Shown here in pieces: positions 6,400 to 13,570 of a stretch of 20,439 nt of DNA (its first letter is position 1; every line of letters begins with the position of its first letter). The DNA lies in NCBI GenBank assembly GCA_035651115.1, contig DASRGL010000222.1, positions 1 through 20,439 of the forward strand, read 5' to 3'. Origin of the DNA: DASRGL01 sp035651115. GTDB lineage: Bacteria > Armatimonadota > Chthonomonadetes > Chthonomonadales > Chthonomonadaceae. Under the pieces are notes generated by a model that saw only the letters and a list, made by a program, of their open reading frames with translations, was not told the origin of the DNA and searched no databases. The translations under genes and the position numbers were made by a program.

Positions 6400-6718
6400 A
6401 GAATTCGTCCGAAGCAGTGGCAACGTTTTCGCCGATCTCGGTCTGCCTAATGCGGAAATAGAACTCGCGAAAGCCCAGATGGCGGCTATGATCCGCGACA
6501 TCATTCGGGAACGCCGCCTCACCCAACAACAAGCGGCCCACGTACTGGGTATTGACCAGGCAAAGGTCAGCGCCATTATGAATGGGAAGGTCAGCGGGTA
6601 TACCTATGATCGTCTGGTACGTTACCTGAACCAGTTTGGCCGTGATGTCACCCTTCTGATTGGGCCAGAGAAGGCTGAGGAAGAGGGACAGACAAAGGTG
6701 ATGGTCGCCTATGGGTAG
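6386..6718 (+). CDS. HigA-like antitoxin, XRE-family DNA-binding protein
   Basis: A 110-residue protein with a helix-turn-helix at about 45-68 (LTQQQAAHVLGIDQAKVSAI), the XRE-type fold of COG5606-like antitoxins. The N-terminal 30 residues would bind the toxin and the C-terminal tail is acidic then variable. It begins within the last codons of the toxin gene with GAGAGAAAG upstream, so translation is coupled. It should neutralise the upstream toxin and repress the operon at the 28-bp palindrome (inference from family and position). Confidence 0.83.
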   Translation: MSNNEEFVRSSGNVFADLGLPNAEIELAKAQMAAMIRDIIRERRLTQQQAAHVLGIDQAKVSAIMNGKVSGYTYDRLVRYLNQFGRDVTLLIGPEKAEEEGQTKVMVAYG

Positions 6719-6756
6719 AACGGTCCCGGCAACATGGTTCCGTCAAGGAGGGAACA

Positions 6757-7647
6757 GTGGCAGCGCGCCCGCTTGTGCCGCAGATCGCGGGAGAATGGTG
6801 GCAGATCGCCGGACAGCCAGACCTCGGCGACCTCACGGGGGATGCGCAGGAGCCGGTAGATTTCGCCGTCTGGCAGGCCGCCGATACTACCTGGCAGCTC
6901 TGGTCGTGCATCCGCAAGACGAAGGAGACCGGCAAGACGCGCCTCCTCTATCGCTGGGAAGGAGCCGACCTGCTCGCTCCGAACTGGACGCCACAGGGTA
7001 TCGCCCTGCGCGCCGACCCGCAGTGCGGAGAGACGCCCGGCGGACTCCAGGCCCCTTATGTGTTCAAGGACGGGGAGACTTACTTCCTGTTCTACGGCGA
7101 TTGGGAACACATCTGCCAGGCGACCAGCCGGGACGGCAAGCAGTTCACCCGCGTCTGCGATGCCAACGGCAAGACGGGACTGTTCGGCGAAGGCCAGGAT
7201 GCGAACACCCGCGACCCGATGGCGCTGCGCGTGGGAGACCTCTGGCACTGTTACTACACGGCCTATCCCAACCGGCGCGGCGCGGTTTTCGCGCGCACCT
7301 CCACCGATCTGCGCCATTGGGGAGAGGCCCATATCGTCAACTCCGGGGGCAAGGCGGGCGATGGCCCGTTCTCTGCCGAGTGTCCGCACGTCGTGGCGCG
7401 CGAAGGGTTTTTCTACCTCTTCCGCACAGAGCGTTACGGGCGGGACAACCTCACGCACGTGTATCGTTCCACCGATCCTCTCTATTTCGGGCGGGACGAA
7501 GATGCCGCGTACTGGATCACGTCGCTTCCCATCGCCGCACCGGAGATCGTCTCGCACGCAGGGCAGGACTATCTTGCCGCGCTCAACCCGGAGCTAAACG
7601 GGATTCGCATCGCGCGGCTTCAGTGGCTTCCTGCCGACGCTTCGTAA
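6757..7647 (+). CDS. Five-bladed beta-propeller glycosidase-like protein (GH43/GH32 type)
   Basis: A 296-residue protein whose repeating blades fit the GH43/GH32/GH62/GH68 superfamily: LQAPYVFKDGETYFLFYGD (98-115), TRDPMALRVGDLWHCYYTAY (151-170), AECPHVVAREGFFYLFRTE (207-225) and IAAPEIVSHAGQDYLAAL. Asp153 in RDP and Glu208 in AECPHV sit where a structural or pKa-modulating Asp and the acid Glu occur in GH43. No signal peptide is visible, so the protein appears cytoplasmic. It starts GTG at 6757 with AGGAGGGAA close upstream; the gap from the antitoxin is 38 bp, so it may share that transcript. Substrate cannot be named; it could also be an inactive or phosphorylase-type (GH130-like) propeller. 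Confidence 0.65.
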   Translation: MAARPLVPQIAGEWWQIAGQPDLGDLTGDAQEPVDFAVWQAADTTWQLWSCIRKTKETGKTRLLYRWEGADLLAPNWTPQGIALRADPQCGETPGGLQAPYVFKDGETYFLFYGDWEHICQATSRDGKQFTRVCDANGKTGLFGEGQDANTRDPMALRVGDLWHCYYTAYPNRRGAVFARTSTDLRHWGEAHIVNSGGKAGDGPFSAECPHVVAREGFFYLFRTERYGRDNLTHVYRSTDPLYFGRDEDAAYWITSLPIAAPEIVSHAGQDYLAALNPELNGIRIARLQWLPADAS

Positions 7648-7714
7648 TTTGCCCGACAAACCACGAGCTATTTCGCTTCGTCTGATAGGAAGCACGCTTA
7701 TAGAAACAGCCACT

Positions 7715-8368
7715 ATGTCTCAACAAAACACCCGTATCAAAATCTGCGGTATTACGAATTTAGAAGATGCCCGCGCGGCGATAGACTATGGCGCGGACGC
7801 GCTCGGCTTCATCTTTGTGCCGGAGTCGCCGCGCTTTGTCGGCGACAGCCCCAATCTCCGCCATATCCTGGAGAGCGTGCCGCCATTCGTCTCCAGAGTG
7901 GCTGTTTGCCTGGAACCGAGCCAGATCACCGGCGCTATGGCAGACGGCTTTGAGGCCGTTCAGTTCTATTCGCCCGATGGGAACACGAGCGGCTGCCTCG
8001 ACAAGCATCTCCTTCAGGCGTTCCGCATTCAGGACGCAAGCAGCCTGGACGAGATCGCGGCGACCATCAGAAACGGCGGACGGCAACTCTCGGCGCTGCT
8101 CCTCGACACCTACCATAAAGACAAACTCGGCGGTTCCGGCGAGACCTTCAACTGGGAGATCGCGCGCGAGGCGAAAGCGCGATTCGCGCTGCCGCTCATT
8201 CTCGCGGGCGGCCTGACGCCGGAGAACGTGGCCGACGCCGTCGCTGCCGTGCGACCTTATGCGGTGGACGTCTCCAGCGGCGTCGAGGCGGAGCCGGGCC
8301 GCAAGGATCATGCGAAGCTGCGCGCCTTTATCCAGGCCGTGCGCCGCGCCGATTCGCTACAGACCTGA
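7715..8368 (+). CDS. trpF: Phosphoribosylanthranilate isomerase
   Basis: Catalyses the Amadori rearrangement between the TrpD and TrpC steps. It is a 217-residue TIM barrel with KICGIT containing the catalytic Cys, ALGFIFVPESPRFV, LLLDTYHKDKLGGSGETFNW with the catalytic Asp, LAGGLTPENV and DVSSGVE. Phosphate-binding motifs are complete. The ATG at 7715 begins just before the first strand; a TTG at 7649 would add a non-conserved extension. No strong Shine-Dalgarno is present. It sits about 4.7 kb from trpDC, behind a glycosidase-like gene. Confidence 0.95.
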   Translation: MSQQNTRIKICGITNLEDARAAIDYGADALGFIFVPESPRFVGDSPNLRHILESVPPFVSRVAVCLEPSQITGAMADGFEAVQFYSPDGNTSGCLDKHLLQAFRIQDASSLDEIAATIRNGGRQLSALLLDTYHKDKLGGSGETFNWEIAREAKARFALPLILAGGLTPENVADAVAAVRPYAVDVSSGVEAEPGRKDHAKLRAFIQAVRRADSLQT

Positions 8369-8369
8369 C

Positions 8370-8385
8370 CCTGTCGGAGGACAGG
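8370..8385. terminator. Short hairpin between convergent trpF and oxidoreductase genes
   Basis: CCTGTC (8370-8375) and GACAGG (8380-8385) with a GGAG loop, located between the trpF stop and the stop of the minus-strand gene at 8395. Only six base pairs and no T-run, so its role as a bidirectional terminator rests on position. Confidence 0.35.
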
Positions 8386-8394
8386 AGGTCCGAT

Positions 8395-9879
8395 CTACTC
8401 CTTGACCCGCGCTGCGCGCTTGATCGCCAGCAGGCGGGCGTGTTCGGGACTCTGCTTATAGTAGGGATCGAGGGGATAGCAGCCGGAGACCATGCCGTTG
8501 CGCGGGCCGGTCGTGCAGTCGCTGAAGGTGCGGCAGAGGCGTTTCTTTTGCAGCGCGCCTTTTGCCAGCAGATCGCGGGGCAGTTCGGGATAGGCCAGCA
8601 CCATGCGGCCCAGTCCGATAATATCCGCCCAGCCCTCCCGCACCGCCGCCTGCGCCACGTGGGGCAGGAACTCCTGCAGGTAGGTGTAGGCCGTGCCGAC
8701 CAGGGCCATGTCCGGGTAGCGCCTTGCCAGTTCCCGGCAGACCGCCATCTGCCGTTCCACGCCCACGAGCGGGTCTTCCGGCGGCTGGTATCCATCGGAA
8801 GGCGGATAGAGCGCCGGGCGCTGAATGTGCGGGTTGTAGTAGGGACTGCCCGCCGTGACGTTGACCAGCGTAATGCCGAGTTCCTGAAGCAGATCGAAGA
8901 ACCGGAACGTCTCGGTCAGATCGTGCTTCGTCGGGTCGTTCTCGTTGACGCCGAAGCCGTAGCGATAGGGCAGGCAGTCGGCGTGCGCTTCGGGAATACC
9001 GGGGCCGGGCTTGTCGGGCGTCGAGCGGGCCGGGTCGGGCCGGAAGGGAATCAGGTCGAAGGCGGAGAGGCGCACCCCGATCGCCAGGCCCGGCGCTTCC
9101 GTGCGGACAGTCTGCACGATCTCGCGCAGGAAGCGGGTGCGATTCTCAAAGGAGCCGCCGTAGTCGCCGGGGCGCGTGTGCGCGCCGAGCAGTTCATGGC
9201 CCAGATAGCCGTGACAGTGCTTGATGTCCACGAAATCGTAGCCGACATCGTGGGCCAGGCGCGCGGCGCGTCCGTAGTCGGCGATCAGGGCGCGCAGGTC
9301 GCCATCGCTGAGAAGCGGGAAGTCGGGCGGCAGGTTCAGGCGGCGGTCGAGGATCGGATGATGAAAGGCGATCAGCGGCTCCGGCGTGTCCTTCTTATTC
9401 GGGCGGCAGTAGCGCCCGGAGTGGGTCAGTTGCAGCCCGATGACCAGGCCGTTCGTGTCGCCCATCGCCTCCCGGTGCGCCGCTATCAGGATTTCACGCA
9501 GTTCCGCCAATCCCGCCTTTGTGTCCGGGCGGATCATCAACTGGTTCGGATTGGCGCGTCCGTCCGGGCGCACCGCAACCGCCTCTCCACCCCAGATCAG
9601 CTTTGCGCCGCTCTCCCCGAATCGCTGCCAGCGGCGGCGCGTGTGGTCGGAGGGCGTGCCGTCGGGATTGCCGTCCCAGCCTTCCATCGGATGAATGGCG
9701 AAGCGGTTACCGAGCAGGAATTTCTCGACGGCGAGCGGTTGAGCCAGCGGGGAGCTTTCTGCCGTCAGCAGCGTATCGTCACAGGGCAGTGCGACGCCGA
9801 GCGTCTTCAGATAGGCGCGGAAAGCCGCCACATCGGGAACCGTTGCAAGTTTTCTATAAGGGGTGGGCGCGTCGCTCAT
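8395..9879 (-). CDS. NADH:flavin oxidoreductase / old yellow enzyme family protein
   Basis: A 494-residue FMN TIM barrel. Motifs are PLAVEKFLLGNRFAIHPMEG at the start of the barrel, LTHSGRYCRP (the position of the substrate-binding LxHxGR), and VDIKHCHGYLGHELLGAHTR followed by PGDYGGSFENRTRF (the YGGS-x-ENR FMN signature), then GVRLSAFD and IIGLGRMVLAYPEL. The tail has Cys in the pattern C-x5-C-x11-C (LCRTFSDC, SGCYP), one Cys short of the four that hold the 4Fe-4S cluster in 2,4-dienoyl-CoA-reductase-like members. I prefer ATG 9879 (AAAGGA nine bases upstream) over ATG 9927, which has no clear ribosome site. Substrate unknown. Confidence 0.85.
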   Translation of the reverse strand: MSDAPTPYRKLATVPDVAAFRAYLKTLGVALPCDDTLLTAESSPLAQPLAVEKFLLGNRFAIHPMEGWDGNPDGTPSDHTRRRWQRFGESGAKLIWGGEAVAVRPDGRANPNQLMIRPDTKAGLAELREILIAAHREAMGDTNGLVIGLQLTHSGRYCRPNKKDTPEPLIAFHHPILDRRLNLPPDFPLLSDGDLRALIADYGRAARLAHDVGYDFVDIKHCHGYLGHELLGAHTRPGDYGGSFENRTRFLREIVQTVRTEAPGLAIGVRLSAFDLIPFRPDPARSTPDKPGPGIPEAHADCLPYRYGFGVNENDPTKHDLTETFRFFDLLQELGITLVNVTAGSPYYNPHIQRPALYPPSDGYQPPEDPLVGVERQMAVCRELARRYPDMALVGTAYTYLQEFLPHVAQAAVREGWADIIGLGRMVLAYPELPRDLLAKGALQKKRLCRTFSDCTTGPRNGMVSGCYPLDPYYKQSPEHARLLAIKRAARVKE

Positions 9880-9952
9880 CCAGGGGTATCCTTTAATCAG
9901 CAGGTCGTTCCAATCCGCGCCAACCATTCACCGGAGAAGCCGTTGGTTCCTG

Positions 9953-10126
9953 CATAAGCCCTCACCCCCGGCCCCTCTCCCACGCTGCGGGAGAGGGGTG
10001 ACCAGGGCGCTGGCTTGTCCCTTCCTTCCAACGCGCACCGGAGTTGCAAAAGGGACAGAAAAAGCCAACAACCAGACTCTCCCCTCTCCCGCAGCGTGGG
10101 AGAGGGGCCGGGGGTGAGGGCTTATG
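9953..10126. repeat. 46-bp perfect inverted repeat, MITE-like, abutting the ftcD start
   Basis: Arms at 9953-9998 and 10081-10126 are exact reverse complements over 46 bases, each containing CCTCTCCCACGCTGCGGGAG or its complement. The 82-bp centre is not coding. The right arm ends with CTTATG, in which ATG is the ftcD start codon. Each arm also contains its own small palindrome (CCCCTCTCCC ... GGGAGAGGGG). It separates two divergent genes, so it is not a simple terminator; a dispersed miniature element is the likeliest origin. Confidence 0.85.
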
Positions 10127-11032
10127 GAACCGATCTTTCAGTGCGTGCCGAACTTCAGCGAAGGCCGCCGCCCGGAAGTCGTCCAGGCCATAGCCGACGC
10201 CATCGCGGCCACGCCAGGCGCGCGCCTGATTGACCATTCCGCCGATGCCGACCACAATCGCTGCGTGATGACCTTCCTCGGCCCGGCGGAAGCGATCCGC
10301 GCCGCCGCGCTCGCCGCCGCCCGCGTCGCCGTCGCCCGGATAGATATGCGCATCCATACGGGCGTGCATCCTCGCACGGGCGCGATAGACGTGCTGCCGG
10401 TCATTCCGCTCTGGAACGCCACGCGGGAGCAGGCCATCGCACTGGCGCACGCCCTCGGTTCCGATCTGGCCTCGGAACTGGCGCTGCCGGTCTACTTCTA
10501 CGAATGGGCGGCGGTTCCCGGACGCCCTGCCGCTCTGCCGGACGTGCGGCGCGGCGGTCTGGAAGCCTTTGCCCATCTGCCCCTGATCGGCGCGAAAGCG
10601 CCCGACCTCGGCCCGGCGGAGGCGCACCCTACCGCCGGGATCGTCCTCGTTGGGGCGCGCGGCCCGCTCGTGGCCTATAACGTCAATCTCGATACGCCCG
10701 ACGTGCAGATCGCCCGCGCTATCGCCCGCCGCATCCGCCAGGAACGTGACACACTGCCGGAACTCGCCGGGGTACGCGCGCTCGGACTTTTCCTCGCCTC
10801 CCGGAACTGCGCGCAGGTCTCCATGAACCTGACCCGCCCGGAGCAGTCCCCGCTTCCCGCCGTCTTCGCCTTCGTACAGGCAGAAGCGGCCCGGCGTGGC
10901 GTGTCCGTGCGGGAAAGCGAGATCATCGGGGCCATCCCGGAGGCTGCATTAGGCGGCGTACCGCCCGCCGCTATTCTGTGGAAGGATTATAAACCCGGGC
11001 AGATTCTGGAGACATGGAAAGCCGGGCATTGA
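10124..11032 (+). CDS. ftcD: Glutamate formimidoyltransferase
   Basis: Transfers the formimino group between formimino-glutamate and tetrahydrofolate in histidine breakdown or one-carbon supply. The 302 residues cover both sub-domains of the transferase but not the cyclodeaminase domain. Motifs are VPNFSEG (8-14), DADHNR (41-46), IHTGVHPRTGAIDVLP (77-92) with His82 matching the catalytic histidine of the mammalian enzyme, LVAYNVNLDT and VSMNLT. The start is preceded by GGGTGAGGG supplied by the right arm of the inverted repeat. No histidine utilisation genes are adjacent. Its stop lies inside the hairpin at 11021. Confidence 0.93.
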   Translation: MEPIFQCVPNFSEGRRPEVVQAIADAIAATPGARLIDHSADADHNRCVMTFLGPAEAIRAAALAAARVAVARIDMRIHTGVHPRTGAIDVLPVIPLWNATREQAIALAHALGSDLASELALPVYFYEWAAVPGRPAALPDVRRGGLEAFAHLPLIGAKAPDLGPAEAHPTAGIVLVGARGPLVAYNVNLDTPDVQIARAIARRIRQERDTLPELAGVRALGLFLASRNCAQVSMNLTRPEQSPLPAVFAFVQAEAARRGVSVRESEIIGAIPEAALGGVPPAAILWKDYKPGQILETWKAGH

Positions 11033-11041
11033 AATACCCGG
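11021..11041. repeat. Dispersed palindrome overlapping the ftcD stop codon
   Basis: CCGGG (11022-11026) pairs with CCCGG (11037-11041) around CATTGAAATA. The 21 bases are identical, in reverse orientation, to 13461-13481, and resemble 1161-1180. It contains the ftcD TGA and lies six bases before the stop of the convergent yvcK, so it is well placed to end both transcripts. Confidence 0.65.
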
Positions 11042-11046
11042 TTCTC

Positions 11047-12465
11047 TCAATCCAGCAGCTTCATGATGGCTTCGGCGAGCAGGCCCGCGTCGTGCCGCAC
11101 CACGTCGGTCTGGCTGATGAAGTTGCCGGTGAGAGCGCGATACCCCGCCCGCTTGATGCGGTCAATGTCCGGCTCCACGAGAACGGAGCCGGTCTTGCGG
11201 TATTTTTCGAGAAGTTCCTGGCTCGGTCGCCCCGTGTTGACCAGGGCGTAGTCGAAAAGGCGCATCTGCGCGTGCCGCTCGATGGCCTGGATATGGTCGA
11301 AAGCCGAGAAACCGTCTGTCTCGCCGGGCTGCGTCATGACGTTACAGACATAGACCTTTTTTGCTTTCGAGCGGCGGATGGCCTCTGGAATGCCGCGCAC
11401 CAGCACGTTGGGAATGATGCTGGTGAAGACGCTGCCCGGCCCCAGCACGATCACGTCGGCGCGGGCGATGGCCTCTAATACATCTTCGGCGGGGCAGGCG
11501 TCGCCCGGCACGAGCGAGATACGCTTGATCTTGAGGGGAGAATGGGCGATGGTCGTCTCGCCTTCCAGGATGGAGCCGTCCTCCATCTCGCCGCGCAGCC
11601 GCACATGGGCGACGGTAGAGGGCAGCACGCGCCCGCGAATGTTCAGAACACGGCTCGTCTCCTGAACCGCCCGCTCGAAGTCGCCGCCATTGATGGCGCA
11701 CATGGCCGCGATCAGCAGGTTGCCGAACGCATGGTCGCGCAGTCCCTCGCCGTAGTTGTTCCCGCCGCTCGTCCCACTCGCCGGAGCCGCAACCGCGTTC
11801 GCGCCGGCCGATTCCGCCGCGCGCTGCGCTACCGGCGCGGGCAGCGTGACCTCGTTTTGCGGAGCGGGCAGGCTGTTGCGAAAGCGGAACTGAAACAGTT
11901 CCATCATCTGCGGCTCGGCGTCGGCCAGCGCGACCAGGCAGTTACGGATGTCGCCGGGCGGCAGGATGTTGAGCTGCTTCATGATCTTGCCGGAGGAGCC
12001 GCCATCGTCGGCCACTGTGACGATGGCCGTGATGTTGCTGGTATAGCGTTTGAGGCCGCGCAGCATCGTGGAGAGGCCCGTTCCGCCTCCGATGACTACG
12101 ATGCGCCGCCCCTGCGAGAGTTTGCGCTTCTGATAGACCACGTCCACCAGCCCTCCGGGAGCCATCTCCGGGTCGAGAACGCTGGTCAGCGAGGCGATCA
12201 GCTTGCCCAGCCCCATCAGGCAGAGCAGCGTCCCCACGACAGTCAGGATCACGCCGAGCGTCGGGGGCCGTATCTCCGCGCGCGTCTGGCGAATGACCCA
12301 GTCGGCGATCCGCACGGCCAGCGTCGGGCTGTCCGGCGAGTGCGCCTGGATGATGACGCCGACTCCGACCAGGAAGACCAGCAGCCCCAGGAAGGCCAGC
12401 GCGATCCAGCGTTTGACGCGCATTCCGGGATAGAGCCACTTCAGCGAGGTGCGCAGCCTACTCAT
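11047..12465 (-). CDS. yvcK: YvcK/CofD-like gluconeogenesis factor, membrane-anchored form
   Basis: Belongs to the YvcK family, UDP-sugar-binding relatives of CofD that affect cell shape, peptidoglycan precursors and growth on gluconeogenic carbon. The CofD-like core starts with IVVIGGGTGLSTMLRGLK (122-139), then VTVADDGGSSG, LPPGDIRNCLVALA, LRDHAFGNLLIAA, VLGPGSVFTSIIPN and NVMTQPGETDGFSAFDH. Unlike the 310-320-residue Bacillus protein it is 472 residues, with two hydrophobic segments at about 20-40 and 69-91 and an Ala/Pro-rich insert at about 195-235. Its ATG overlaps the end of rapZ by 8 bp. Confidence 0.92.
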   Translation of the reverse strand: MSRLRTSLKWLYPGMRVKRWIALAFLGLLVFLVGVGVIIQAHSPDSPTLAVRIADWVIRQTRAEIRPPTLGVILTVVGTLLCLMGLGKLIASLTSVLDPEMAPGGLVDVVYQKRKLSQGRRIVVIGGGTGLSTMLRGLKRYTSNITAIVTVADDGGSSGKIMKQLNILPPGDIRNCLVALADAEPQMMELFQFRFRNSLPAPQNEVTLPAPVAQRAAESAGANAVAAPASGTSGGNNYGEGLRDHAFGNLLIAAMCAINGGDFERAVQETSRVLNIRGRVLPSTVAHVRLRGEMEDGSILEGETTIAHSPLKIKRISLVPGDACPAEDVLEAIARADVIVLGPGSVFTSIIPNVLVRGIPEAIRRSKAKKVYVCNVMTQPGETDGFSAFDHIQAIERHAQMRLFDYALVNTGRPSQELLEKYRKTGSVLVEPDIDRIKRAGYRALTGNFISQTDVVRHDAGLLAEAIMKLLD

Positions 12466-13363
12466 GGGAGGTCTCCTGCACGGAGGGCGTCACGCGGTCA
12501 CGGTTCACATCGCGGTGGCGCACGACCAGGCGATACCCGGCCTGGCGCAGCGGCTCCGCCAGCGCCTCGGCCAGCACAACCGAACGGTGCTTGCCGCCGG
12601 TGCAGCCGATGGCGATATTCAGATACGCTTTGCCCTCGCGCTGGTACTGGGGCAGCGTAAAGTCCACAAGGCTCTGCATCTTCTCGACGAAGGGAGCCGT
12701 CAGCGGGTCTTGCTGGACATAGCGGGCGACGCGCGGATCGCGCCCGTCCAGCGTCTTGAGGCCCGCGACATAGTGCGGGTTTGCCAGGAAGCGAACATCG
12801 AACACCAGGTCGGCGTCTATCGGCAGGCCGTATTTGAATCCGAATGAGGTGATGGTGACGAGCAGGCCGGGGCGCGACTCCTCGGCATAAGCGGCATGGA
12901 TGGCCTCGCGCAGTTGCGCGCCGGTGAGCGCGGAGGTGTCCAGAATGCGGTCGGCGAGGGCGCGGACAGTGTGGAGCAGATTGCGCTCCGCCTGGATCGC
13001 TTCCAGGATGCCGCCCTCGGCCAGCGCGTCGGTCGGCGCGGTCAGCAGCGGGTGCGGGCGGCGTGTCTCCTTGTAACGCTGTACCAGCGCCTCCTCGCTG
13101 GCATCCACGAAGAGGATTTCGGCGGTCAGGCCCGCCTTCTCCATCTCTTGCAGCACGGCGGGCAGTTCGGCGAACGCGGGGCCGGAGCGCGTATCCATAA
13201 CGACCGCGCCCTTCTCCCGGCCCTCTGTCCGGCAGAAGTGGACCAGGCCGGGCAGCAGGCGCGGCGGCAGGTTGTCTACCGCGTAGTACCCGGCATCCTC
13301 GAAACTGTTCAGCGCCAGCGTCTTGCCCGCGCCCGACAACCCGGTTATGACCACGAACCGCAT
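12458..13363 (-). CDS. rapZ: RapZ/YvcJ-type nucleotide-binding protein
   Basis: A 301-residue P-loop protein. The Walker A is GLSGAGKT (8-15), followed by FEDAGYYAVDNLPPRLLP and MDTRSG. The C-terminal RapZ domain has SFGFKYGLPIDADLVFDVRF, LANPHY and IGCTGGKHRSVVLAE. In E. coli RapZ binds small RNAs controlling glmS; in Bacillus YvcJ is a GTPase/ATPase encoded next to yvcK. I chose ATG 13363 because homology begins at MRFVVITG; the open frame extends to 13696 but without similarity. Co-translated with yvcK. The whiA gene that often follows is not present; ftcD lies there on the other strand. A possible -10 (CATAAT, 13447-13442) has no well-spaced -35. Confidence 0.92.
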   Translation of the reverse strand: MRFVVITGLSGAGKTLALNSFEDAGYYAVDNLPPRLLPGLVHFCRTEGREKGAVVMDTRSGPAFAELPAVLQEMEKAGLTAEILFVDASEEALVQRYKETRRPHPLLTAPTDALAEGGILEAIQAERNLLHTVRALADRILDTSALTGAQLREAIHAAYAEESRPGLLVTITSFGFKYGLPIDADLVFDVRFLANPHYVAGLKTLDGRDPRVARYVQQDPLTAPFVEKMQSLVDFTLPQYQREGKAYLNIAIGCTGGKHRSVVLAEALAEPLRQAGYRLVVRHRDVNRDRVTPSVQETSHE

Positions 13364-13457
13364 GGCTGTTGTGCTTTCTGGAATACAGCGACTCTCGCCT
13401 TGACTATTCGGCGCGGCGCGGTGGTATCCCTTTACGGTACTATTATGGCAGAAACGA

Positions 13458-13483
13458 GGGCCGGGTATTTCAATGCCCGGCCC
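13458..13483. repeat. Dispersed palindrome in the rapZ / macroglobulin intergenic region
   Basis: GGGCCGGG (13458-13465) pairs with CCCGGCCC (13476-13483) around a TATTTCAATG centre. Positions 13461-13481 are the exact reverse complement of 11021-11041. It lies between divergent genes, so it would not be a terminator for either, which argues for a mobile repeat family. Confidence 0.65.
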
Positions 13484-13570
13484 GCTCGTAACGTATTCTG
13501 CACCCATCCCGTCTAATCTACGACTTTCCGCGGACAGATCGTTTGCGTCACCTGACTGAAGGAGGCCATG

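Noticed and set aside
7676..7704. A trpF promoter with TATAGA at 7699-7704
   Set aside because: The -10 is fair but no acceptable -35 stands at 16-18 bases upstream.
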